A DNA stretch of 59,567 nucleotides from Roseovarius sp. (GTDB taxonomy: Bacteria > Pseudomonadota > Alphaproteobacteria > Rhodobacterales > Rhodobacteraceae). The notes beneath the pieces were generated by a model. The model saw only the letters and a program-made list of their open reading frames with translations. It was not told where the DNA came from and made no database searches. The translations under genes and the position numbers were made by a program. The stretch spans positions 1 through 59,567 of the forward strand of contig JACIYT010000016.1 of NCBI GenBank assembly GCA_014359765.1, read 5' to 3'. Position 1 is the stretch's first letter, and each line of letters opens with the position of its first letter. Shown piece by piece: positions 53,050-59,567 of the stretch.

Positions 53050-53832
53050 TCAGCGCCCCTTGAAGGACGCTTCGCGCTTCTCCAGAAAGGCACTGCATCC
53101 CTCATGCGCATCGGCGCTGTCGAGGACCAGGCCGATCATCGCCTGTTCATGGCGCAGCGCGGCCGCGAGCGGCATGTCGCCGCCATCGACCAGCGTGCGC
53201 TTGAGAAGTTTCAGCACCAGCGGCGACTTGTGGGCGATCCTTGCGGCGGTTTCGCGGGCGCTGTCCATCAGCGTATCATGCGGGACGACCCGGTTCGCCA
53301 ACCCGATCGCGACCGCCTCCTCGGGGGAAATCATGTCGCCGGTGAACATGATCTCCCTGGCGCGGCACGGCGGCAATTGCCGGATGATCCGCTGCGTTCC
53401 GCCCGCGCCGGGGAACAGCCCGAGGGTGATTTCCGGCAGCCCCAGCCTGGCCTTGTCCGACAGGATGCGGATATCGAGCGCCAGCAGCAATTCCGTCCCG
53501 CCCCCAAGGGCAAAGCCGTTCACCGCGCCGATCGTCGGCTTGTCGAAGGTCTCGATGCGGCGAAAGAGCTTGTGGATATCCTCGGCGAACTCCTGGTAAT
53601 GGGCGAGGCCCTGGCGCGAGTTGAGATCGGCGATATCGCCTCCCGCGATGAAGGCGCGGCCGGCGCCGGTAAAGACGAGAACCCGCACCTCGGGATCCCT
53701 CTCCACCTTGTCGAGAACCGCCTCCATGGCGCGGATCGTCGGCACGTCCAGCGCATTGAGCGTCTCGGGGCGGTTGATGGTGATCGTGGCGATCCCATTC
53801 TCCACCTCGAGGAGGATTGGCTCGGTCGTCAT
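53050..53832 (-). CDS. Enoyl-CoA hydratase/isomerase with intact catalytic glutamates
   Basis: Crotonase-superfamily enzyme embedded between E1-beta and E2. The 260-aa product has FTGAGRAFIAGGDIADL (oxyanion region), NGFALGGGTELLLALDIRILSDKARLGLPEITLGLFPGAGGTQRIIRQL with both hydratase glutamates (GGGTE and LPE), and TGDMISPEEAVAIGLANRVV. It is a probable true enoyl-CoA hydratase, unlike the crotonase near 44.5 kb. GAGGAG precedes the ATG at 53832, and its stop is one base from the E2 start. Confidence 0.93.
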   Translation of the reverse strand: MTTEPILLEVENGIATITINRPETLNALDVPTIRAMEAVLDKVERDPEVRVLVFTGAGRAFIAGGDIADLNSRQGLAHYQEFAEDIHKLFRRIETFDKPTIGAVNGFALGGGTELLLALDIRILSDKARLGLPEITLGLFPGAGGTQRIIRQLPPCRAREIMFTGDMISPEEAVAIGLANRVVPHDTLMDSARETAARIAHKSPLVLKLLKRTLVDGGDMPLAAALRHEQAMIGLVLDSADAHEGCSAFLEKREASFKGR

Positions 53833-53851
53833 CTGTAGCTCCTCCTGGGAA

Positions 53852-54835
53852 TCAGGCCAGCGTCCGGCGAATGGCCGCGACGATCCGGTCCGCATTGGGG
53901 CGATAGGCGTCTTCCAGCGTCTTGCCGAAAGGCGACGGGGCAAAGGGCGCGCCGACCCGGAGGATCGGCCCGTCCAGTTCATCAAAGCCGATATCGGCCA
54001 TTCGGGCCGCGATCTCGGCCCCGACACCGAAGGCCTCGACCGCCTCATGGGCGATCACGAGGTTGTGGGTGCGCGTGAGGCTCTCGAGGACCAGCGCCTC
54101 GTCCCATGGCTGCACCGAGCGCAGGTCGATCACCTCGACCTCGATGCCGTCATCGGCAAGGATCGCAGCGGCGGTCTGCGCCATGGCCACGGCGGCGCCA
54201 TAGGCCACCACGGTGGCGTCGCGCCCGGCGCGGACGATACGGCCCTTGCCGATCTCGATCCTCTCGCGATCCCGGGGCGCATCGGGCAAATCGCCCTTCA
54301 TCGCGTAAAGCGCCTTGTTCTCCACCACGATCACCGGATCGGGATCGTCGATGGCCGCCCGCAACAGACCGTAGGCATCGGCGGGCCCCGAGGGGCAGAC
54401 CACCTTGAGCCCGGGCACATGGGCAAACCAGGCCTCGAGGCATTGCGAATGCTGCGGCCCGGCGTTCAGCCCGCCGCCATGGGGCGTGCGCAGGACCATC
54501 GGCACCGAGCCCTGCCCACCGAACATCGACCGCGCCTTGGCCGCCTGATTCACCAGCATGTCCATCGACAGCGTGGTGAAATCCATGAACATGATTTCCA
54601 CCACCGGCCGCATTCCGGTCAGCGCCGCCCCCACCGCCATGCCGGTGATCGCGGCCTCGGAAATGGGCGAATCATAGACCCGCCCCGGGCCGAACCGGTC
54701 AAGCAGACCGCGCGTGGCCTTGAACGAGCCCCCGGCCGCGCCGATATCCTCGCCGATCAGGAACACGGTCGGATCCGCCTCCATCGCGTCGGCGAGGGCC
54801 TGGTTCACGGCCTTGATATAGCGGATTTCACTCAT
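53852..54835 (-). CDS. 2-oxoacid (or acetoin-type) dehydrogenase E1 beta subunit
   Basis: With the alpha subunit it forms the TPP-dependent decarboxylase of the complex. The 327-aa product starts MSEIRYIKAVNQALADAMEADPTVFLIGEDIGAAGGSFKATRGLLDRFGPGRVYDSPISEAAITGMAVGAALTGMRPVVEIMFMDF, with the TPP-contacting GED and the YDSPISE motif, and ends with VIDLRSVQPWDEALVLESLTRTHNLVIAHEAVEAFGVGAEIAARM. It lies three bases after the E1-alpha stop. Sequence alone does not separate pyruvate, branched-chain and acetoin-type complexes. Confidence 0.93.
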   Translation of the reverse strand: MSEIRYIKAVNQALADAMEADPTVFLIGEDIGAAGGSFKATRGLLDRFGPGRVYDSPISEAAITGMAVGAALTGMRPVVEIMFMDFTTLSMDMLVNQAAKARSMFGGQGSVPMVLRTPHGGGLNAGPQHSQCLEAWFAHVPGLKVVCPSGPADAYGLLRAAIDDPDPVIVVENKALYAMKGDLPDAPRDRERIEIGKGRIVRAGRDATVVAYGAAVAMAQTAAAILADDGIEVEVIDLRSVQPWDEALVLESLTRTHNLVIAHEAVEAFGVGAEIAARMADIGFDELDGPILRVGAPFAPSPFGKTLEDAYRPNADRIVAAIRRTLA

Positions 54836-54838
54836 CGC

Positions 54839-55807
54839 TCAGCCGCCCGCGCGCGTGGTCGTGGTATAGACATCGGCGAGGATATCCCCGGCCCGCGGCA
54901 AGGGCGCCCCGAGGGCGGCCTCGGCGGCGGCGTCGATCTCGGCTGCGACGGCCTCGGCGATCTCTGCCAGCATCTTCGCGCTCCCCCCCGCCTGCGTGAT
55001 GTCCTGCGCGCAGAGCCGGATCGGGTCGCGCTCGGCGAGGGCCGCGATTTCGGCGCTGTCACGGTATTCCTGCCGGTCGCCCTCGAAATGGCCGCGGATC
55101 CGGGTGGTGGCGCATTCCAGAACCGCCGGGGCCGGCGTCTTGCGCATCGCCGCCACGAGATCACCGGCAGCCGTCGCCACTTCGGCGACCCGATTGCCAT
55201 CGACGACGGCGTACCGGATCGCGAACGCGCCGGCGAGCTTGTCCAGACTGGTCGCCAGCTGGCGCTCGGTCGGGCTGAATTCCGACCAGCCGTTATTCTC
55301 GCAGACGAACAGGATCGGCAACTGCCACAGCGCGGCGATGTTCAGACATTCGTGCAGGACACCCTCGGCCAGGGCGCCATCGCCGAAATAGACCACGGCC
55401 ACATGGCCCTCGCCCTGCATCTTGAGGGCGAGGGCGCTGCCGGTCGTGATCGGCAGCCCGGCGCCCACGATGCCATTGGCGCCGAGCATCCCCTTGCCCA
55501 GATCCGCCACATGCATGGAGCCGCCCCGCCCCTTGCACAGCCCCGTCGCCCGGCCGAGGATCTCGGCGAAAAACCCTTCGAGATCGACCCCCTTTGCCAG
55601 GGTATGCCCATGGCCGCGGTGGTTCGAAGACACCGTATCGCGATCGGTCAGGGCGCTGGACACGCCGACCGGCACAGCCTCCTGCCCGATGGAAAGATGC
55701 AGGAACCCCGGCACCAGCCCGTCTGCGAACAGTTTCTGAAGCCGCTCCTCCGCGCGGCGGATCGTCAGCATCTGGCGATAGAGCCGGGCCAGTTCGTCGC
55801 GCGTCAT
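54839..55807 (-). CDS. 2-oxoacid (or acetoin-type) dehydrogenase E1 alpha subunit
   Basis: First gene of the catabolic cluster. The 322-aa product has SIGQEAVPVGVSSAL, the SNHRGHGHTLAKG substrate/TPP loop, GRGGSMHVADLGKGMLGANGIVGAGLPITTGSALA and the TPP-magnesium motif YFGDGALAEGVLHECLNIAALWQLPILFVCENN (GDG to NN). The ERRGHFEGD-like segment (TRIRGHFEGDRQEYR) is the acetoin-dehydrogenase-like phosphorylation-loop region. The ATG at 55807 is preceded by GGAAGGGG; the longer frame would run over the operator. The palindromic operator lies 61-81 bases upstream. Confidence 0.93.
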   Translation of the reverse strand: MTRDELARLYRQMLTIRRAEERLQKLFADGLVPGFLHLSIGQEAVPVGVSSALTDRDTVSSNHRGHGHTLAKGVDLEGFFAEILGRATGLCKGRGGSMHVADLGKGMLGANGIVGAGLPITTGSALALKMQGEGHVAVVYFGDGALAEGVLHECLNIAALWQLPILFVCENNGWSEFSPTERQLATSLDKLAGAFAIRYAVVDGNRVAEVATAAGDLVAAMRKTPAPAVLECATTRIRGHFEGDRQEYRDSAEIAALAERDPIRLCAQDITQAGGSAKMLAEIAEAVAAEIDAAAEAALGAPLPRAGDILADVYTTTTRAGG

Positions 55808-55832
55808 GGGGACCCCCCTTCCGTTGCCAGCG

Positions 55833-55861
55833 ATCCTGCCAAAGGCGGCGGGAGGCGTCAA
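55833..55861 (-). promoter_or_regulatory. Candidate promoter of the E1-alpha operon
   Basis: On the minus strand TTGACG (55856-55861) and CAGGAT (55833-55838) are 17 bases apart and lie just downstream of the palindromic operator. The -35 box is strong and the -10 box weak. Confidence 0.4.
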
Positions 55862-55867
55862 CGAAAA

Positions 55868-55888
55868 TGACTTCTGAATCAGAATTCA
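55868..55888. promoter_or_regulatory. Palindromic operator, copy 2 (probable TetR site)
   Basis: The 21 bases read TGACT, two bases, TGAATCA, two bases, ATTCA, with a perfect inner palindrome TTCTGAATCAGAA. It matches the copy at 48291-48311 at 17 of 21 positions and lies directly upstream of the E1-alpha promoter. Confidence 0.65.
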
Positions 55889-56035
55889 CGATGAATTCCC
55901 GCCCTCCGCACAAGGCGGGACAGATTTTCCCGCTCCGGCCAGGGGCCGCGCGGATGGAACGGATTGCGCATCGAACCGGATCCTGCAGGCCACCGGACGA
56001 CCGGCGATGATCCCGCCGGTCCGGGCCGGTCCCGG

Positions 56036-56674
56036 CTAGCGGCGCAGCCTAACGACGTTGGCCTGCGAATGGTTGGGATAGGTGTCCCAGGTCGGCTCGT
56101 AATGCTCGGCCTGATTGCCCCAGACCTCCCAGCCGGGGCGCGGGCCGCGGGCGAAGATCTCGAGCCGCGCGCCGAAGCTGCACCGCTCGATCAGGTCATA
56201 TTGTTCATCGGGCTTGCGGCTGTGCTCGCGCTTCTGCGTGCACAGGATATTCTCCTGCGAGCGCCCCGGTGCGAGCGTGCGCGCATTCTTGCCGCGCACA
56301 CCAAAGAGCAGGATCTCGGTCACGTTCCGGAAATAGAAGCCCACGCCGCGCCGGTCCGGCCCGCCGTCCTTGCGGGTTTTATACCAGATGATGTTGGTCT
56401 TGTATTTGAAGCCCCAATGCTCCATCACCTTCAGCCCATCGGGCAGGAGCGCATTGGGCACCCAGAGGTAGAGATGCGCCGGCTCGCCAGCCACCGCCTC
56501 GACCGGCAGATCGCAGATTTCGTCGAGCGTCATGGTGGGGTAGCGCGACAGGCGTTTGTGCTCGGGGGCCATCTTGCCGGTGCGGTTCTGAAACTGCCAG
56601 GGCGGATCGGCAAGGATGGTCTGAAACCTGCGCCCCGCCGTGAAGCCCAGAAAATCCGCGTTTGCATCGCTCAT
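56036..56674 (-). CDS. MT-A70 family adenine DNA methyltransferase
   Basis: SAM-dependent N6-adenine methyltransferase. The 212-aa product has the catalytic ILADPPWQF (DPPW at residues 23-26), YPTMTLDEICDLPVEAVAGEPAHLYLWVPNALLPDGLKVMEHWGFKYKTNIIWYKTRKDG and IERCSFGARLEIFARGPRPGWEVWGNQ, which together are typical MT-A70. Its ATG overlaps the stop of the endonuclease gene (TGATG), so the two form a restriction-modification pair in which this enzyme should protect host DNA. The recognition site is not deducible by eye. Confidence 0.93.
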   Translation of the reverse strand: MSDANADFLGFTAGRRFQTILADPPWQFQNRTGKMAPEHKRLSRYPTMTLDEICDLPVEAVAGEPAHLYLWVPNALLPDGLKVMEHWGFKYKTNIIWYKTRKDGGPDRRGVGFYFRNVTEILLFGVRGKNARTLAPGRSQENILCTQKREHSRKPDEQYDLIERCSFGARLEIFARGPRPGWEVWGNQAEHYEPTWDTYPNHSQANVVRLRR

Positions 56675-57294
56675 CAGTCATTCTCCCGGTAAAGCGCCGC
56701 CGTGATCCCGAAGACCAGAAGCGGACAGCCCGCCGCACCGCCACCCTCGATCTTGGGCAGCAGCTTGGCCATATGGGTGGTGGAGGCTCCATAGGACGAT
56801 CCTCGCCCGATTTCCTTGAAAATTCGTTGCAACTCGTCCGCGCGCGTGACGATCACCCCGACGCTGACAGCGCGCAGATCGAACAGAAGGCGGAAGTTGT
56901 TGAGATCACGGTCGAAAAAGGGATCCTTGTTGTTCCATTCGATTTCGAGCGCCACACCGTTGCGATAGCAGTCGATCTGGTGGGTCGGCGAATCGAGGCG
57001 TTGCCCGTCAAGCATCACGCCCGTCTCGAATTTCTTCTCGGTCCACCCGCGTGCGTAAAGAAACTGGTCGATGAACTCCGAGACCTTCGACTTGCTTCCG
57101 CCGCCGGTGGCGATCCATGACCGACGCAGGCGGAAAGCGCGCAGCACACCAAGAATGTCATCCCACTCCCGAGGGAGATCCTGCGACAGGATCGCGCTCG
57201 CGTGTTTCCATTCGTGGCACTGGTAGTGCTCCCAAATGAAATCCCCCCACGCGATCCCGCAACATCTTGGCTCTCCCGGATGAATCCCCACCAT
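56674..57294 (-). CDS. BglII/BstYI-family type II restriction endonuclease
   Basis: Probable double-strand cleaving partner of the MT-A70 methyltransferase. The 206-aa product has the segment QCHEWKHASAILSQDLPREWDDILGVLRAF, TGGGSKSKVSEFIDQFLYARGWTEKKFET and the metal-binding core QIDCYRNGVALEIEWNNKDPFFDRDLNNFRLLFDLRAVSVGVIVTR. The spacing Asp108, Glu117, Glu119 equals the Asp84/Glu93/Gln95 set of BglII. GC content and codon use are visibly lower than in the neighbours, suggesting acquisition. The start is uncertain: ATGs at 57294 and 57387 are in frame, and the latter would overlap the divergent lepA start. Confidence 0.85.
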   Translation of the reverse strand: MVGIHPGEPRCCGIAWGDFIWEHYQCHEWKHASAILSQDLPREWDDILGVLRAFRLRRSWIATGGGSKSKVSEFIDQFLYARGWTEKKFETGVMLDGQRLDSPTHQIDCYRNGVALEIEWNNKDPFFDRDLNNFRLLFDLRAVSVGVIVTRADELQRIFKEIGRGSSYGASTTHMAKLLPKIEGGGAAGCPLLVFGITAALYREND

Positions 57295-57385
57295 AAGTTG
57301 CGATAGCGCGTCCCGCAACCGCAAAACGCCCCGCACCTCTGCGCCACCTTGACCAGATGCCCTTTCCCAGACATATGCCAGAGCC

Positions 57386-59185
57386 ATGACACCGCTCTCG
57401 CATATCCGCAATTTTTCGATCGTGGCGCATATCGACCACGGCAAATCCACGCTTGCCGACCGGCTGATCCAGTCCACCGGCACGGTGCAGGATCGTGACA
57501 TGAAGGAGCAGATGCTCGACGCGATGGATATCGAGCGCGAGCGGGGCATCACCATCAAGGCCAATACCGTGCGCATCGACTACAAGGCGCAGGATGGCGA
57601 GACCTATGTGCTCAACCTCATCGACACGCCCGGCCATGTCGATTTCGCCTATGAGGTCAGCCGCTCCATGCGCGCGGTCGAGGGCAGCCTTCTGGTGGTG
57701 GACAGCACCCAGGGCGTCGAGGCGCAGACGCTGGCCAATGTCTATCAGGCGATCGACGCGGGCCACGAGATCGTGCCGGTGCTCAACAAGATCGACCTGC
57801 CCGCCTCCGATTGCGAGCGCGTGGCCGAGCAGATCGAGGACGTGATCGGCATCGACGCCTCGGGCGCGATCCGCGTCTCGGCCAAGACCGGCGTCGGCAT
57901 TCCCGAGACGCTCGAGGCCATCGTCAGGCACCTCCCCCCGCCCAAGGGCGACGAGGCCGCGCCGCTCAAGGCGATGCTGGTCGATAGCTGGTATGACGCC
58001 TATCTCGGCGTGGTCGTCCTCGTGCGGATCATGGACGGGCGCATGAAGCGCGGTGACCGCATCCGCATGATGCAGACCGGCGCCACCTACAATGTCGAGC
58101 GCATCGGCGTGTTCCGTCCGCAGATGCAGACCGTCGAGAGCCTCGGCCCCGGCGAGATCGGCTATATCACCGCCTCGATCAAGCAGGTGCGCGACACCCG
58201 CGTGGGCGACACGATCACCCATGAGCGCCGACCCTGCGAGAAGCCGCTGCCCGGCTTCAAACCCTCGGTGCCGGTGGTGTTCTGCGGCCTCTTCCCGGTC
58301 GATTCCTCGCAATTCGAAGATCTGCGCGACGCGATCGAGAAGCTGGCGCTGAACGATGCCTCCTTCACCTTCGAGATGGAAACCTCCGCCGCATTGGGCT
58401 TCGGCTTTCGCTGCGGCTTTCTCGGCCTTCTGCATCTCGAGGTGATCCGCGACCGCGTCGAGCGGGAATACGATATCGAGCTCATCACCACCGCGCCCTC
58501 GGTGGTCTATCACCTGCACATGAAGGACGGCACGATGCGGGAATTGCACAACCCCGCCGACATGCCCGACCCCTCCCATATCGAGCGCATCGAGGAGCCG
58601 CGCATCAAGGCCACGATCATGGTGCCCGACGAATACCTCGGCGACGTGCTCAAGCTTTGCCAGGACCGGCGCGGCATCCAGCTGGACCTCACCTATGCGG
58701 GCGCGCGCGCGATGGTGGTCTATGACCTGCCCCTGAACGAGGTGGTGTTCGATTTCTACGACCGGCTGAAATCGGTGACCAAGGGCTATGCCTCCTTCGA
58801 CTACCAGCTCGAGGGCTACCGCGAGGACAAGCTGGTGAAGATGCAGATCCTCGTCAATGACGAGCCGGTGGACGCGCTCTCGATGATGGTCCACCGCGAC
58901 CGCGCCGAGCAGCGCGGGCGGGCCATGTGCGAAAAGCTCAAGGACCTGATCCCGCGCCACATGTTCAAGATCCCGATCCAGGCGGCCATCGGCGGCAAGG
59001 TCATCGCCCGCGAGACCCTCTCGGCACTGCGCAAGGACGTGACCGCCAAGTGCTATGGCGGCGACGCCACGCGCAAGAAGAAGCTCCTGGAAAAGCAGAA
59101 GGCCGGCAAGAAGAAGATGCGCCAGTTCGGCAAGGTCGAGATCCCGCAGGAGGCGTTCATCTCGGCCTTGAAGATGGATAGCTGA
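57386..59185 (+). CDS. lepA: Elongation factor 4 (LepA)
   Basis: Ribosome-associated GTPase that back-translocates or rescues stalled ribosomes and affects 30S biogenesis. The 599-aa product has the G1 motif [16 protein letters not shown]2 [11 protein letters not shown]3 DTPGH, G4 NKIDLP and SAKTG, followed by EF-G-like domains and the LepA-specific C-terminal domain ([60 protein letters not shown]). The start matches the family N-terminus ([17 protein letters not shown]). It is divergent from the restriction-modification pair. Confidence 0.98.
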   Translation: MTPLSHIRNFSIVAHIDHGKSTLADRLIQSTGTVQDRDMKEQMLDAMDIERERGITIKANTVRIDYKAQDGETYVLNLIDTPGHVDFAYEVSRSMRAVEGSLLVVDSTQGVEAQTLANVYQAIDAGHEIVPVLNKIDLPASDCERVAEQIEDVIGIDASGAIRVSAKTGVGIPETLEAIVRHLPPPKGDEAAPLKAMLVDSWYDAYLGVVVLVRIMDGRMKRGDRIRMMQTGATYNVERIGVFRPQMQTVESLGPGEIGYITASIKQVRDTRVGDTITHERRPCEKPLPGFKPSVPVVFCGLFPVDSSQFEDLRDAIEKLALNDASFTFEMETSAALGFGFRCGFLGLLHLEVIRDRVEREYDIELITTAPSVVYHLHMKDGTMRELHNPADMPDPSHIERIEEPRIKATIMVPDEYLGDVLKLCQDRRGIQLDLTYAGARAMVVYDLPLNEVVFDFYDRLKSVTKGYASFDYQLEGYREDKLVKMQILVNDEPVDALSMMVHRDRAEQRGRAMCEKLKDLIPRHMFKIPIQAAIGGKVIARETLSALRKDVTAKCYGGDATRKKKLLEKQKAGKKKMRQFGKVEIPQEAFISALKMDS

Positions 59186-59254
59186 ACAACTCTCTGGGTT
59201 GTGATCGGTTGGGTTGTGTGGAATTGTTAGGGCCAACGAGGAACGGAGGCTCTT

Positions 59255-59485
59255 ATGCGCTATTTTATCGCAACAATTTTCGCATGTTGCATTTCCCTTC
59301 CGGCGTATGCCGATGGGTTCCGAGTTGTCGGGCTAAACGGTGCGAAATCTGTGTTTGTTTGGCGCAGTAAGAAAGCCCACGACGAGGCAATGAATCTCAT
59401 AGGTGCAGGGGTGCATCGAACCAAACCCGAACTCATTCTACCTGTACTGGGGCACGGTTATGAGACAGTGCTTTGCGCTGGTTAG
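59255..59485 (+). CDS. Small exported protein of unknown function
   Basis: The 76-aa product begins MRYFIATIFACCISLPAYADG, a good signal peptide with a PAYA cleavage region, and continues with a short mature part (FRVVGLNGAKSVFVWRSKKAHDEAMNLIGAGVH). I do not recognise a family. ACGGAGG lies eight bases before the ATG. Base composition is clearly more AT-rich than the rest of the window and the gene abuts a transposase fragment, both consistent with recent acquisition or with disruption of a longer gene: the last codons overlap the transposase stop. Confidence 0.6.
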   Translation: MRYFIATIFACCISLPAYADGFRVVGLNGAKSVFVWRSKKAHDEAMNLIGAGVHRTKPELILPVLGHGYETVLCAG

Positions 59486-59567
59486 GCTGCCATCATGATC
59501 ACCGTGGCAGCGTCGGTTTCAAGGCCTTTTTGCTCAGCCCTGATCTGAGTGGGTGTTTTGTATCCGT
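59482..59567 (-). CDS. C-terminal fragment of a putative transposase (IS3-like)
   Basis: The minus strand is open from the window edge to a TAA at 59482 and encodes GYKTPTQIRAEQKGLETDAA and then TVIMMAA. A final GYKTPxxxRAE segment is typical of the C-terminus of IS3-type integrase transposases. Only 27 residues are visible, so the family is a guess from this motif and the contig-end position. Confidence 0.4.
   Translation of the reverse strand, partial: GYKTPTQIRAEQKGLETDAATVIMMAA

Noticed and set aside
53621..55870. 749-codon plus-strand open frame opposite the E1 genes
   Set aside because: It is antisense to three clearly recognised genes (crotonase, E1-beta, E1-alpha) and shows low-complexity Arg/Gly/His composition with no motifs.
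57158..59236. 692-codon minus-strand open frame opposite lepA
   Set aside because: It is antisense to lepA, which has every GTPase motif; the antisense product has no domain signature.

Overview
The window is GC-rich (about two thirds G+C by eye) chromosomal DNA of an alphaproteobacterium, very probably a member of the Rhodobacterales (Rhodobacter/Roseobacter group). The evidence is a leuS-lptE-holA cluster, flaF-flbT-fliC flagellar genes, a DUF1244 gene, a short-LID adenylate kinase, and a DUF1127 gene followed by four CCUCCUCCC-loop hairpins, which is the CcaF1-CcsR1-4 locus known from Rhodobacter sphaeroides. Both ends of the window appear to lie inside transposase genes, so it probably corresponds to a contig broken at repeats.

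Layout. 1-200: start of an ISAs1-type transposase beside adk. 0.2-2.8 kb: a fragment of the spc ribosomal operon (rplO-secY-adk, minus strand) with its own promoter and without its usual neighbours. 2.9-9.5 kb: housekeeping and metabolic genes (exported protein, pyk, an N-formylglutamate amidohydrolase-like gene, DUF1244, L-serine dehydratase, small exported protein, glycerate 2-kinase). 9.6-10.2 kb: stress-type operon of a DUF1127 protein and four CcsR small RNAs, with an RpoH-type promoter and a terminator. 10.4-26.7 kb: L,D-transpeptidase, yggS, DUF3576 lipoprotein, a glycosyltransferase, leuS-lptE-holA, a PEBP-like protein, rsmD with a flavoprotein reductase, peroxiredoxin, two peptide deformylases (one with a degenerate active site), PatB-like C-S lyase, EcsC-like protein, acetyltransferase, flavin reductase-like protein and an orphan Fe3+-type ABC permease. 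26.9-32.5 kb: flagellar island in two divergent arms (flgN-like, rod-binding protein, fliC, flaF, flbT and DUF1217 on minus; fliK and flgD on plus) with candidate CtrA boxes. 32.5-38.7 kb: ubiB/ubiE, mutM, enoyl-CoA hydratase, a DUF2793 fibre-like protein and an alpha/beta hydrolase.

38.8-55.9 kb (minus strand) is the most interesting part: a 17-kb catabolic cluster. Read in transcription order it holds a 2-oxoacid dehydrogenase E1-alpha/E1-beta, a crotonase, E2, an acyl-CoA dehydrogenase, an AMP-forming CoA ligase, a TetR regulator, a MaoC-fold protein, two more acyl-CoA dehydrogenases, a second crotonase, an ADP-forming acyl-CoA synthetase and a TAXI-TRAP transporter. I infer that TRAP imports a carboxylate, a ligase makes the CoA thioester, the dehydrogenases and crotonases perform beta-oxidation-like steps, and the TPP/lipoate complex handles a 2-oxo intermediate. 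The substrate is unknown. Two closely matching 21-bp palindromes, in front of E1-alpha and in front of the MaoC gene, are probable operators for the TetR protein. The MaoC protein and one crotonase lack their family's usual catalytic residues, and a MITE-like 371-bp inverted-repeat segment interrupts the cluster.

56.0-59.6 kb: a BglII-like restriction endonuclease and MT-A70 methyltransferase pair divergent from lepA, a small exported protein, and the tail of a second putative transposase.
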